Shown in pieces: positions 28,795-35,791 of a stretch of 64,000 nucleotides of DNA. Each line of letters begins with the position of its first letter. Positions within the stretch are counted from its first letter, which is position 1. The stretch is from Flavobacterium sp. Lineage in GTDB: Bacteria; Bacteroidota; Bacteroidia; Flavobacteriales; Flavobacteriaceae. The stretch lies in the NCBI GenBank assembly GCA_029946065.1, contig JAQSDU010000019.1:124001-188000 (forward strand), given 5' to 3'. The translations under genes were made by a program, and so were the position numbers. The notes under the pieces were generated by a model. It was given only the letters and a program-made list of their open reading frames with translations. It did not search any database and had not been told where the DNA came from.

Positions 28795-29185
28795 CTATAT
28801 ATTTTATATTTCTTATATGAGATATAAGAAGCAAGACACAACAATTTATACTGCTGTATTACATCTATCAATGATTGAGTATTTGTTTTTTTGTGGAGTT
28901 ACATTATTAATAAATTCTATTCTATATCCTCAAGAATTATTGCTTAAATATTTATTAAAAGGTATTAGTCAGGGTGTAGTCAATTTGTGTGTTTTGTTTA
29001 TTGGTTTTGCATTAATATTAATTAATTATTTTTATTACAAGAAAAAAGTTTTAAATATTGAAGAAAAGTATAGAAGTTGTAATTATAATAAATGGGTAAA
29101 GGCCTGGATGTTTTTTGTGTTTGATTTAGTATTACTGTTAATAGCAATTCTAATCTTTAAACTAAGACGTTTATATAATGTGTAG
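28781..29185 (+). CDS. Membrane protein, putative immunity protein 2 (paralogue of the 28326-28730 gene)
   Basis: The protein is 134 aa when started at the ATG at 28781; an ATG at 28772 would add three residues. It has three strongly hydrophobic segments (IEYLFFCGVTLLINSI, VVNLCVLFIGFALILINYF, MFFVFDLVLLLIAILIF) and a basic end. It is the same length as the upstream neighbour with a similar topology, so a diverged duplicate is likely. I infer that it protects against an older or sibling tip whose remnant lies just before it. Codon use is extremely AT-rich. Confidence 0.6.
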   Translation: MEIINYIFYISYMRYKKQDTTIYTAVLHLSMIEYLFFCGVTLLINSILYPQELLLKYLLKGISQGVVNLCVLFIGFALILINYFYYKKKVLNIEEKYRSCNYNKWVKAWMFFVFDLVLLLIAILIFKLRRLYNV

Positions 29186-29193
29186 TATAGGTA

Positions 29194-29660
29194 TTGACGA
29201 AACCATTGAGACTTCTTTTTTGTTGTCGACTTACTTACTTTGCAATTATAGACGATCATCTTGATAATGACGATGACGGGTATATCAGAGAAGAGAGGGC
29301 TAATAATGAAAGAGCTCTTGAAGAAATGGCAAGTAGATATCAAAATATTGGAAGCGCATTAACTATTACGGGTATGATTTTGTCATTTACCCCATTAGCC
29401 CTTTAGGTTTGGCTTTAATGGCTTCTGGATCTGCTTTTTCAATTGCCGGAGCTAGTATTAGTCTTATAGAGGACATAACTGATGATGATGATGATTTTGA
29501 ATTGAGGAATTATGCCCTAGATGCTGCAAGTATTTTTGTCTCTGAATTTTTCAACAAAAATTTTACAAATGGTGCAATTGGTGTTGAAAATTTATACTTA
29601 GAATTAGGTTTTACGGTTTCAAGTTTATGGTTCGAAGCAGTTTCTAATCAGAATAAATAA
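29194..29660 (+). pseudogene. Orphan toxin-tip fragment, frameshifted
   Basis: Two overlapping frames together read like the end of an RHS-type tip. The first frame (29194-29406) has an acidic stretch (DDHLDNDDDGYIREERANNERALEEM) split by charge patches, then SALTITGMILSFTPLAL and a stop. The second frame continues (PLGLALMASGSAFSIAGA, SLIEDITDDDDDFEL) to SNQNK at 29660. A one-base change near 29390-29408 joins them. The hydrophobic, glycine/alanine-rich middle is like that of the intact RHS tip. No RHS core precedes it, so it looks like a displaced C-terminal cassette. It ends 3 bp before another small membrane protein. Confidence 0.5.
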
Positions 29661-29663
29661 AAA

Positions 29664-29873
29664 ATGATATATAAAGTATTAATTGGTCCTTTTATTTTTT
29701 TAATAATTTGTATTTCTCTTTTGTTTTATTTATATAAAAGAGATAAGAAAAAAACTAATTCTGATGAAAATATTCCTTCGGTTATTATTAGCTTTAGAGC
29801 CTATTATGGATTAATAATTTTAATTTTAGCTGGCTTATTAGGGATAATAATCAAGTTAGTAAAGTATTGGTAG
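29664..29873 (+). CDS. Small membrane protein, putative immunity protein 3
   Basis: The 69-aa protein has two membrane helices (IGPFIFLIICISLLFYLY at about 7-24; YGLIILILAGLLGIIIKLV at about 48-66) with a basic loop rich in lysine between them. It follows the orphan tip fragment by 3 bp, repeating the tip-then-membrane-protein order seen upstream. Immunity is inferred from this position. It is the last gene before a strong terminator. Confidence 0.55.
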   Translation: MIYKVLIGPFIFLIICISLLFYLYKRDKKKTNSDENIPSVIISFRAYYGLIILILAGLLGIIIKLVKYW

Positions 29874-29955
29874 CGTATCAAAAGTGTTGACACCAAATCA
29901 TTTCTTGTAACATTTCGAGAAAATCAACTATTAACGTAAGATTGCAGTCAAAATT

Positions 29956-29981
29956 AAAAACAACTTTCGGGTTGTTTTTTT
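29956..29981 (+). terminator. Terminator of the RHS operon
   Basis: AAAACAAC pairs with GTTGTTTT across a TTTCGG loop and runs into seven T residues. It lies about 80 bp after the last small membrane-protein gene and closes the transcript that begins near 20.4 kb. Confidence 0.85.
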
Positions 29982-30078
29982 ATCTGTCTGCTACAAAAGA
30001 ATACCGACTGTAATTATTGCTATGGTTTCGAGGCCAGAGGCGGCTGTTAAATGGTTGTCGCATTAACTTAAAAATGAT

Positions 30079-30984
30079 TTGGAAAAATTTGCAATTAAAT
30101 TATTAGGAATAGTGGAAAACTTCAAAACATCTCCGCTTAGTTTCATTAAGCGGAATATAAATTTGATTGTTATCCTACCCGCTTTATTTGGTGGGTTATG
30201 GCAGGTTGTTGAACTTGCAAGGATGTCATTTTCCTTTATTCGGTTCTTTTCTGTTGGTCAAATTATCCCTGATGGATTGCTGGTATTGCTATTTTTGATT
30301 TGCTTCTTTATATCAGCTATAATCCTTATCCATTTTTGGCGTAAACTCGATGACGAAGACGATGATAGTGATGACCCAATCTTGCCTAAAAAAGGAAGTA
30401 TTCCGATAGCTATTATATTGTTTATCCTTTTCATAGCTGGGCTTTTTTGCCTTGTATATCTCGATAATTATTTTATTGAAAATATTGGTAGCTTATGGAC
30501 ACTAATATTTTTTCTTCCAGCTAATATTACTCTATCAGTATTGTCATTGATGGCACTATACTATTCAGCTTTCCATTGTAAAGATTTTAGAATCGCACCA
30601 GCGGTAAGTAATGCTATCTTACAGTTTAAATTTTTAACATTTCTTGCACCCTTTACAATGTTGATCTTATTCATCTTAAAATTCCACCAAACATTTACAT
30701 TTCCAATTGAATTGAAGAATGTAGAAAATCTTGTTTGTAAAATGGAGAAAATTGATGAATCTGCTAACATTGAATTGTTGTACTCCAATGATAAATACAT
30801 TTTTGTCAGATGCAACAAATTTACTAAAGACTGGAAAGGGAAACCGCGCACAAGTGAAATAAGGATTTTTCAATTTGAAGAACTATTCGACGATACGGCA
30901 TGTGTTGGAAGTAAACGGATAAGAGAACAATTTGTTAAGGATTCTATCTCGGACTCTAAGCAGCCGAAGAAATTATCAAAGTGA
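30079..30984 (+). CDS. Multi-pass membrane protein of unknown function, island cargo
   Basis: The product is about 301 aa with five likely membrane helices: residues about 28-47, 70-92, 110-130, 138-162 and 188-208. A C-terminal soluble domain of about 90 residues follows (ENLVCKMEKIDESANIELLY). An acidic cluster (KLDDEDDDSDD) lies between helices 2 and 3. The reading frame has no ATG near its beginning; the likely start is the TTG at 30079. An ATG at 30074 is in another frame that closes quickly, so an indel at the 5' end is possible. I do not recognise the family. It is the last gene before the right attachment repeat and has its own transcription unit. Confidence 0.65.
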   Translation: MEKFAIKLLGIVENFKTSPLSFIKRNINLIVILPALFGGLWQVVELARMSFSFIRFFSVGQIIPDGLLVLLFLICFFISAIILIHFWRKLDDEDDDSDDPILPKKGSIPIAIILFILFIAGLFCLVYLDNYFIENIGSLWTLIFFLPANITLSVLSLMALYYSAFHCKDFRIAPAVSNAILQFKFLTFLAPFTMLILFILKFHQTFTFPIELKNVENLVCKMEKIDESANIELLYSNDKYIFVRCNKFTKDWKGKPRTSEIRIFQFEELFDDTACVGSKRIREQFVKDSISDSKQPKKLSK

Positions 30985-31141
30985 ACATTTAAAGTTTAGA
31001 TTTTGAATCAAAGTGTCTGATTTTGTAATATAAAAATCAATAAGTTATTTTTTAAATAAAATTACACAAGTTATGGCAGATTATTAGTTTACTATTAAGC
31101 CCGAACACGAACAATATGTTGAGAGGGTTAAGTCATTTATC

Positions 31142-31180
31142 AAAGCTTTCACTTTACCGGGATGGCTTTTTTGATTTAAT
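31142..31180 (+). repeat. Right attachment-site repeat (attR candidate)
   Basis: Direct copy of 18753-18791 with a single mismatch at 31151. The mismatch weakens the terminator-like stem that the left copy can form. Chromosomal sequence resumes directly after it. Confidence 0.75.
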
Positions 31181-31225
31181 ACAACACCAGTTTTTCAAAT
31201 CCTACCGCAACTACCTAAATTTTAC

Positions 31226-31233
31226 TACATTTG
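31226..31233 (+). promoter_or_regulatory. Candidate -7 box after the island
   Basis: TACATTTG matches TAnnTTTG and lies 20 bp before the ATG at 31254. No clear -33 element is present; island insertion 46 bp upstream may have separated it. Confidence 0.45.
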
Positions 31234-31253
31234 AAATAAATTCAAAAGCAACC

Positions 31254-31622
31254 ATGAAAAGCATATTGCAAATTTCAATCTTTACCTTTCTGTTTTTTAT
31301 GGCCATTCCAAAAGCATCTGCGCAGGAAACCGCAAAAGCAGACCCGGATATCGACCTGAAAATCGAGCTATACAACAAATACAAAAAAGAAGTACTCGCT
31401 TTTACCAAAAAAGATTTCGATGCCCTGTTCTTCGAATTTTTCTCTAAAATGGACGAAGGACAACCAACCATGACCAAAGAAGCATATTACACTTATACCA
31501 TAAAAATCGCCATTTACAATGAACGCTTGGGGCGCTTGTACAAAGATAAAAAAGAAGTTTCCAGCGAATCCAAAGAAAAATGGTTCAGCAAGGACTATCA
31601 AGTCTATTTAAATTCCAAATAA
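31254..31622 (+). CDS. Secreted protein of unknown function
   Basis: The 122-aa precursor has a signal peptide (about 1-23, KASAQ) and a helical, lysine-rich mature part (KYKKEVLAFTKKDFDALFFEFFSKMDEG). I chose the ATG at 31254 because the signal peptide starts there. The frame stays open upstream into the attachment repeat, but those residues have no signal or domain character. It lies 2 bp before the lipoprotein gene, so they form an operon. No family recognised. Confidence 0.7.
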   Translation: MKSILQISIFTFLFFMAIPKASAQETAKADPDIDLKIELYNKYKKEVLAFTKKDFDALFFEFFSKMDEGQPTMTKEAYYTYTIKIAIYNERLGRLYKDKKEVSSESKEKWFSKDYQVYLNSK

Positions 31623-31624
31623 TC

Positions 31625-32101
31625 TTGAAAAAATCGGCTTATTTTCTGCTTTTTTTAACCTTGGCTTCCTGCCAGTATTTTGGTCGTGAAGTTCCGTCGA
31701 AAGACGCTTTGTTGCAAGAAAAACTAAAGGAAATCAATTGGAAAGAAGTCGATGAATACCCATCGGTGGCAGAATGCGAAAAAATCGACGACAAAACCGC
31801 GCGCCAACAATGTTTTTTCGATTTTCTTACCAGCACCATCCAACAAAAACTAAGTGTTGATACCTTATCAATTCTATATCCCGAACTCGACACAATCGAA
31901 GTAAAAGTCACCGTTTTTCCCGATGCAACTATAAAATTTGAACCGCAATTCCCGCAAGATTCCGTGGCGTACGACCGCATCAAAATCGACAGCATCCTCA
32001 ATGCGCGCCTGTCTGATTTTCCAAAAATCAATCCGGCATTAAAACGCGGCATTCCCGTGAAAACACAGTTTATCCTTCCTGTAATTTTAAAAGTGGAATA
32101 A
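31625..32101 (+). CDS. Lipoprotein with a TonB-C-terminal-like domain
   Basis: The 158-aa lipoprotein has a lipobox (LTLASC, lipidated cysteine near residue 16). I chose the TTG at 31625, 2 bp after the previous stop, since it begins a compact lipoprotein signal; an ATG at 31580 would overlap the upstream gene by 43 bp. The C-terminal 60 residues (VTVFPDATIKFEPQF, KINPALKRGIPVKTQF) resemble the TonB C-terminal fold with its PALKRGxPV strand. No membrane helix or proline-rich spacer of true TonB is present. Role unknown; possibly an accessory envelope protein. Confidence 0.6.
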   Translation: MKKSAYFLLFLTLASCQYFGREVPSKDALLQEKLKEINWKEVDEYPSVAECEKIDDKTARQQCFFDFLTSTIQQKLSVDTLSILYPELDTIEVKVTVFPDATIKFEPQFPQDSVAYDRIKIDSILNARLSDFPKINPALKRGIPVKTQFILPVILKVE

Positions 32102-32110
32102 TCTTATTCT

Positions 32111-32193
32111 GAAGCTAATCCGGCTGTCCGCTACTATCTTTTGCCGCCTGGCAGCAGGCGGCAAAAGGATAACCGCTACCATCCGGGCTAGGG
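32111..32193. repeat. Interspersed hairpin repeat, copy A
   Basis: A long inverted repeat (TTTTGCCGCCTG / CAGGCGGCAAAA) is flanked by GCTAATCCGGCTGTCCGC and ACCATCCGGGCTAGG. The whole unit occurs in reverse orientation at 54962-55042. It lies between convergent genes, where it could act as a bidirectional terminator. Confidence 0.8.
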
Positions 32194-32199
32194 CATCCG

Positions 32200-33300
32200 T
32201 TATTTTCGAAACTTTCGGTCTTTCCATTCAAATTCCCCAAACAACGAATACAAAACTACCGCCGTACTAAAAAAAGGATACAGTAAACTGCCCAATAAAA
32301 ACTGGCGTGTTTTGTGCCCTAAAAACGTATTGGTTTCGGCAATCAATAAATAATCTGCAGCAAACTTCAACGTCGTAAAAACAAAAAATAAAAAAGTGTT
32401 CCAGAAACCCAAAACCCAAAATCCAAAACCCAACACCCACATAAAATTGACTCCAAAAACTACCAATCCCAAAAATTTCGCAAATCCACTTTTGTAACCC
32501 GAAGCCTTGGATGCCCATCGCACCCGTTGAAAGAACAGTTTTCTCCAGCTATTTTCGGGTTTTGTATGCACAATCACATTCGCAGATTTTAAATAATGCA
32601 CTTTCTCTGGAAACTGGCTAATCGCTTTCTGCAACAAAAAAACATCATCGCCACCGGCAAAATCTGTATTTCCGGCAAAACCATCAAGCTTTTCAAATAA
32701 AGATTTGGTGTAGGCAAAGTTGGCGCCATTGCACATAAACGCCTTTCCAATTCCAAAACTACCAATTGTTGCGCCTTGTAAACTCGCCATATCCAACTGC
32801 TGAAAAGCGTATAAAAATGATTTACTTCCGTGATAAGCCACCGCTCCAGCTACCATCTCAGCATTATTTTGGTGGATAAAATTATCAAAACCCAAAAGCC
32901 AATCCGGATTTACAACACAATCTGCATCGGTCGTAATAATCCAGTCGGTTTTCGCCAAATTTATCGCTGTCAAAATCGCATCTTTCTTAGGAGAATTCGA
33001 AACACGATTGTTGGGCACAGTCTGCAGTCTGTAGTCTGTAGTCTGCAGTCCGAATCTATCTTCAGACCCATCATCCACCAATATTACCTCAAACAAATTA
33101 ACAGGATAATCGAGGTTAGAAAAGCTATTTAGCAATTGAGGAAGATTGTCAGCCTCATTGCGAAACGGCACAATAATCGTGAATTTTGTTTCCGGATTGC
33201 GGTTTGTAATTTCAAAAGTTTTTACTTTCAAAAACCCGCCATAAAGCGAGAGTATGACAAATAAGTATGTAATAAAAAGCAAAAAGCAACAAAGTATCAT
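32200..33300 (-). CDS. Family 2 glycosyltransferase, membrane-bound
   Basis: The 366-aa GT2 enzyme has an N-terminal membrane helix (about 1-22), then a GT-A catalytic domain: TIIVPFRNEADNLP, VILVDDGSED (nucleotide binding), TTDADCVV (the DxD metal motif), GGDDVFL and the QRVRWASK (QxxRW) acceptor motif. Three or more C-terminal membrane helices follow. It transfers a sugar at the inner membrane, probably to a lipid. Its start overlaps the upstream LPG-synthase-like gene by 4 bp (ATGA), so the two work as an operon. A 7-bp tandem repeat lies within the coding region after the DDGS motif. Confidence 0.9.
   Translation of the reverse strand: MILCCFLLFITYLFVILSLYGGFLKVKTFEITNRNPETKFTIIVPFRNEADNLPQLLNSFSNLDYPVNLFEVILVDDGSEDRFGLQTTDYRLQTVPNNRVSNSPKKDAILTAINLAKTDWIITTDADCVVNPDWLLGFDNFIHQNNAEMVAGAVAYHGSKSFLYAFQQLDMASLQGATIGSFGIGKAFMCNGANFAYTKSLFEKLDGFAGNTDFAGGDDVFLLQKAISQFPEKVHYLKSANVIVHTKPENSWRKLFFQRVRWASKASGYKSGFAKFLGLVVFGVNFMWVLGFGFWVLGFWNTFLFFVFTTLKFAADYLLIAETNTFLGHKTRQFLLGSLLYPFFSTAVVLYSLFGEFEWKDRKFRK
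33018..33052. repeat. Five tandem 7-bp units inside the glycosyltransferase gene
   Basis: The units are CAGTCTG, CAGTCTG, TAGTCTG, TAGTCTG, CAGTCCG. Because 7 is not a multiple of 3, gain or loss of one unit would shift the reading frame early in the catalytic domain. Confidence 0.85.
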
Positions 33301-34238
33301 GGCTTGGAAGTTTTAAAATTGAGTACAAAATAACTTCCAATCAAAACCGGAACAACCACATTGAGCAACCACATCAAAGTTGAAATAAAAACCACAATCC
33401 ATTCGTTCACATCCAAAATACCGAAGAAATAAACAGCAACGCTACCTTTTACGGCAAAATCCAAAAACTGAAAAGTAGGCAATGACGATGCCAGAAAATA
33501 GACACTTGTAATTGCCGACATTAATGTGAGATAAGGTAAATCGACATCAAAAGCCAAAAATAAAAAGTAATATTGGTGCGAAAAAACCAAATAACGCGCC
33601 ACCGCAAAAACAATATTTTTTTGGTGTATTGACTTCGGAATGGCGTTGATTTTGTGTGCGAACTTCTCCAAAGAATAGCCTTTAATCGTGATTTTTTTTA
33701 AGAAGAAAGCAATAAGAATCAGGAGCAAACACAAACCGAATACTGCCGCTACCGTTTGGGTCGTAATCACATTAAATTTTGCATTGAAATACAATAATCC
33801 AAAAACGCCAAAAATTATGGTCAACACCATCTGAATACCGTTGCAAACAAGATTCAGGAAGACAATTTTCTTGGTCATCGATTTTTCAAAAAACAACGCT
33901 TTTCCGGCATATTCGCCCACGCCATTTGGCGTAAAAATTCCGGCAGTCAAAGCACCTAAGACCTGTTTGGAAGCTTCGGTCAGGGAAATATTTTTGATGT
34001 ATGAAACCAAATTTTGCCATTTTAATATCTCAAAAAAACGATTCAGAAAACTCAGCAATAAAAGAAATAAAATCCCTAAAACAGACCAGTTCTTTTGAAA
34101 TTTTTCTGCGAATAATTGCCAGTCAAGCTTGTCGTTGTTGGCCAGTTGGTTGTAAATAAAATAAAAAGCGCCGCCAACAATCAAAAGTTTGAGGGTAAGA
34201 ACAAGGAATTGTTTAGCTTTGTCAGGAATCGAAATCAT
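33297..34238 (-). CDS. Lysylphosphatidylglycerol synthase-type membrane protein (UPF0104-like)
   Basis: The 313-aa protein has about eight membrane helices and no soluble domain. It resembles the transmembrane flippase-like part of MprF/LPG_synthase_TM proteins, including the conserved NGVGEYAGKALFFEK segment and FNRFFEILKWQNLV. Known: in MprF this part translocates lipids; stand-alone versions are thought to export or flip lipids or glycans. Together with the overlapping GT2 gene it may modify and export a membrane lipid, which is inference. The gene diverges from ruvC with a 64-bp gap. Confidence 0.82.
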   Translation of the reverse strand: MISIPDKAKQFLVLTLKLLIVGGAFYFIYNQLANNDKLDWQLFAEKFQKNWSVLGILFLLLLSFLNRFFEILKWQNLVSYIKNISLTEASKQVLGALTAGIFTPNGVGEYAGKALFFEKSMTKKIVFLNLVCNGIQMVLTIIFGVFGLLYFNAKFNVITTQTVAAVFGLCLLLILIAFFLKKITIKGYSLEKFAHKINAIPKSIHQKNIVFAVARYLVFSHQYYFLFLAFDVDLPYLTLMSAITSVYFLASSLPTFQFLDFAVKGSVAVYFFGILDVNEWIVVFISTLMWLLNVVVPVLIGSYFVLNFKTSKP

Positions 34239-34302
34239 TACAGCAAAGTAAAGGAATCTCTGTGAATCTTCTTGTCTGCTTTGCGAATCTCTTAGAAATT
34301 AA

Positions 34303-34857
34303 ATGGCAAACGAACGCATCATATTGGGAATCGATCCAGGAACAACCATCATGGGTTTTGGACTCATAAAAGTTGTCGGTAAAAACATGGAATTCCTTCA
34401 GTTAAATGAGTTAATTTTAAGCAAATACGACGACCATTACACCAAATTAAAAGTCATTTTTGAACGTACCATCGAACTCATAGAAACCCATCATCCCGAC
34501 GAAATTGCCATTGAAGCGCCATTCTTCGGTAAAAACGTTCAATCGATGCTAAAGCTTGGACGTGCACAAGGTGTTGCCATGGCGGCTGGTTTATCGCGGC
34601 AAATCCCGATTACGGAATATGAACCCAAGAAAATAAAAATGGCCATCACCGGCAATGGAAACGCCAGCAAGGAACAAGTGGCAAAAATGCTACAACAGCT
34701 TTTAGGATTAAAGGAATTGCCTAAAAACCTCGACAGCACCGATGGATTGGCGGCAGCGGTTTGTCATTTTTTTAATACAGGAAAAGTAGTTGGCAGCAAA
34801 AGTTACTCAGGTTGGGACGCTTTTGTGAAACAAAATGAAGAACGTGTCAAAAAATAA
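34303..34857 (+). CDS. ruvC: Holliday junction resolvase RuvC
   Basis: The 184-aa endonuclease resolves Holliday junctions with RuvAB. The acidic catalytic residues are visible: D11 in LGIDPGT, E71 in AIEAPFFGKN, and D144/D147 in LDSTDGLAAAVCHF. The KLGRAQG block is conserved. Length is normal for the family plus a short C-terminal tail (SYSGWDAFVKQNEERVKK) common in Bacteroidota. The ATG precedes the motif by ten residues as expected. Confidence 0.97.
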   Translation: MANERIILGIDPGTTIMGFGLIKVVGKNMEFLQLNELILSKYDDHYTKLKVIFERTIELIETHHPDEIAIEAPFFGKNVQSMLKLGRAQGVAMAAGLSRQIPITEYEPKKIKMAITGNGNASKEQVAKMLQQLLGLKELPKNLDSTDGLAAAVCHFFNTGKVVGSKSYSGWDAFVKQNEERVKK

Positions 34858-34892
34858 ATATATTTGTCGCATCACTAACAAAAATCTTTAAA

Positions 34893-35753
34893 ATGAAAAA
34901 AATTCAATTATTGGCGGTATTATTTATTTCGGTACTTTTCGCTTCTTGTTCGTCTAGCGACGATGGTGGTTCATCATCCGCTGAGGATTACTTCCATTAC
35001 AAACTTGACGGCACAGACATCGAATTGACAACCATTACTGCCATCAGAAGCGGCGATAGTTTTGAAGTACTGGGCCAGACAGCCGCCGGCACAAGTATGT
35101 ATTTCAGCTTTAATCAATATGGCGACCTGAACCGCGCAGGCAACACACCTGATAATATTTCTGATGTTTCCTGGAAAAATTCTGCTTATGAATTCTCTTC
35201 ACACTATTTTAATTTCGAACTGGTATCGATCGATGCAGCCAACAAAAAGGTAAAAATCAACTATTCAGGGAAATTATATGAAGACGAATTTGATCTCGAT
35301 TCCGCCTTTTCAACAGTAGAAGGCAGCCTTTATGTTACCTACACGGATGTGGTGCCTCAGGTAGCCGGCCTGGGTGTTGCTGCGAAAATTGCAGGTCAGG
35401 ACTGGCATGCGGTAAAAAGCAGTACGAGCATCAGTAATGGTCTTAGTTCTATTATCGAAAATAGTGACGACGAATACCAACTGTCATTTTATGTAGATGA
35501 AAATACAGCAGTTGGTAACTATACCTTCAATGCCGCTTCACAAGATCATAAAGTAGTATTGTCGAAATACAACACAACAACAAATGAATATGTCGATTAT
35601 GTAGGTTCAGGATCCATAACTATCACTGAAAACACTTCGGGTATAGGTTATTCGTTGATTGTCGGAACATATAGTTTTACCGCAACAAATCCGAATGACA
35701 ATAGCCAGATTCAAGTCACCAACGGCACGATAAAAGAAGTTTATTCGTTCTAA
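34893..35753 (+). CDS. Lipoprotein of unknown function
   Basis: The 286-aa precursor has a lipobox (LFASCSSSDDGG, lipidation near residue 20). The serine/aspartate-rich start of the mature part is typical of surface-exposed Bacteroidota lipoproteins. The rest is beta-rich, with two halves that each carry a similar block (YHYKLDGTDIEL-like and AKIAGQDWHAVKS), perhaps two repeats of one domain. Family not recognised. It lies 35 bp after ruvC and is closed by a strong terminator that abuts hemW. Confidence 0.75.
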   Translation: MKKIQLLAVLFISVLFASCSSSDDGGSSSAEDYFHYKLDGTDIELTTITAIRSGDSFEVLGQTAAGTSMYFSFNQYGDLNRAGNTPDNISDVSWKNSAYEFSSHYFNFELVSIDAANKKVKINYSGKLYEDEFDLDSAFSTVEGSLYVTYTDVVPQVAGLGVAAKIAGQDWHAVKSSTSISNGLSSIIENSDDEYQLSFYVDENTAVGNYTFNAASQDHKVVLSKYNTTTNEYVDYVGSGSITITENTSGIGYSLIVGTYSFTATNPNDNSQIQVTNGTIKEVYSF

Positions 35754-35762
35754 TACAATTCG

Positions 35763-35789
35763 AAAGGCAAGTTTATCTTGCCTTTTTTT
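35763..35789 (+). terminator. Terminator directly before hemW
   Basis: AAAGGCAAG pairs with CTTGCCTTT across a TTTAT loop, followed by T residues that end 2 bp before the hemW ATG. A transcript reading into hemW would have to pass this hairpin. Confidence 0.85.
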
Positions 35790-35791
35790 AT

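Larger units (their letters stand above)
18753..31180. mobile_element. Genomic island (12.4 kb) next to tRNA-Asp carrying an RHS toxin-immunity locus
   Basis: A 39-bp direct repeat with one mismatch marks both ends (18753-18791 and 31142-31180). A tyrosine recombinase gene lies 143 bp inside the left end, and a tRNA gene lies just outside it. All cargo genes are on the plus strand, and the tail (28.3-29.9 kb) is visibly more AT-rich than the flanks. This is the classic layout of an island inserted by a tyrosine integrase. The integrase is broken by a one-base insertion, so the island is probably immobile on its own. Ordinary chromosomal genes resume at 31254. Confidence 0.75.

Noticed and set aside
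31116-31253. N-terminal extension of the 31254 gene through the right attachment repeat
   Set aside because: The upstream codons lack domain features, and the signal peptide begins at the ATG at 31254; the open frame through the repeat is chance.
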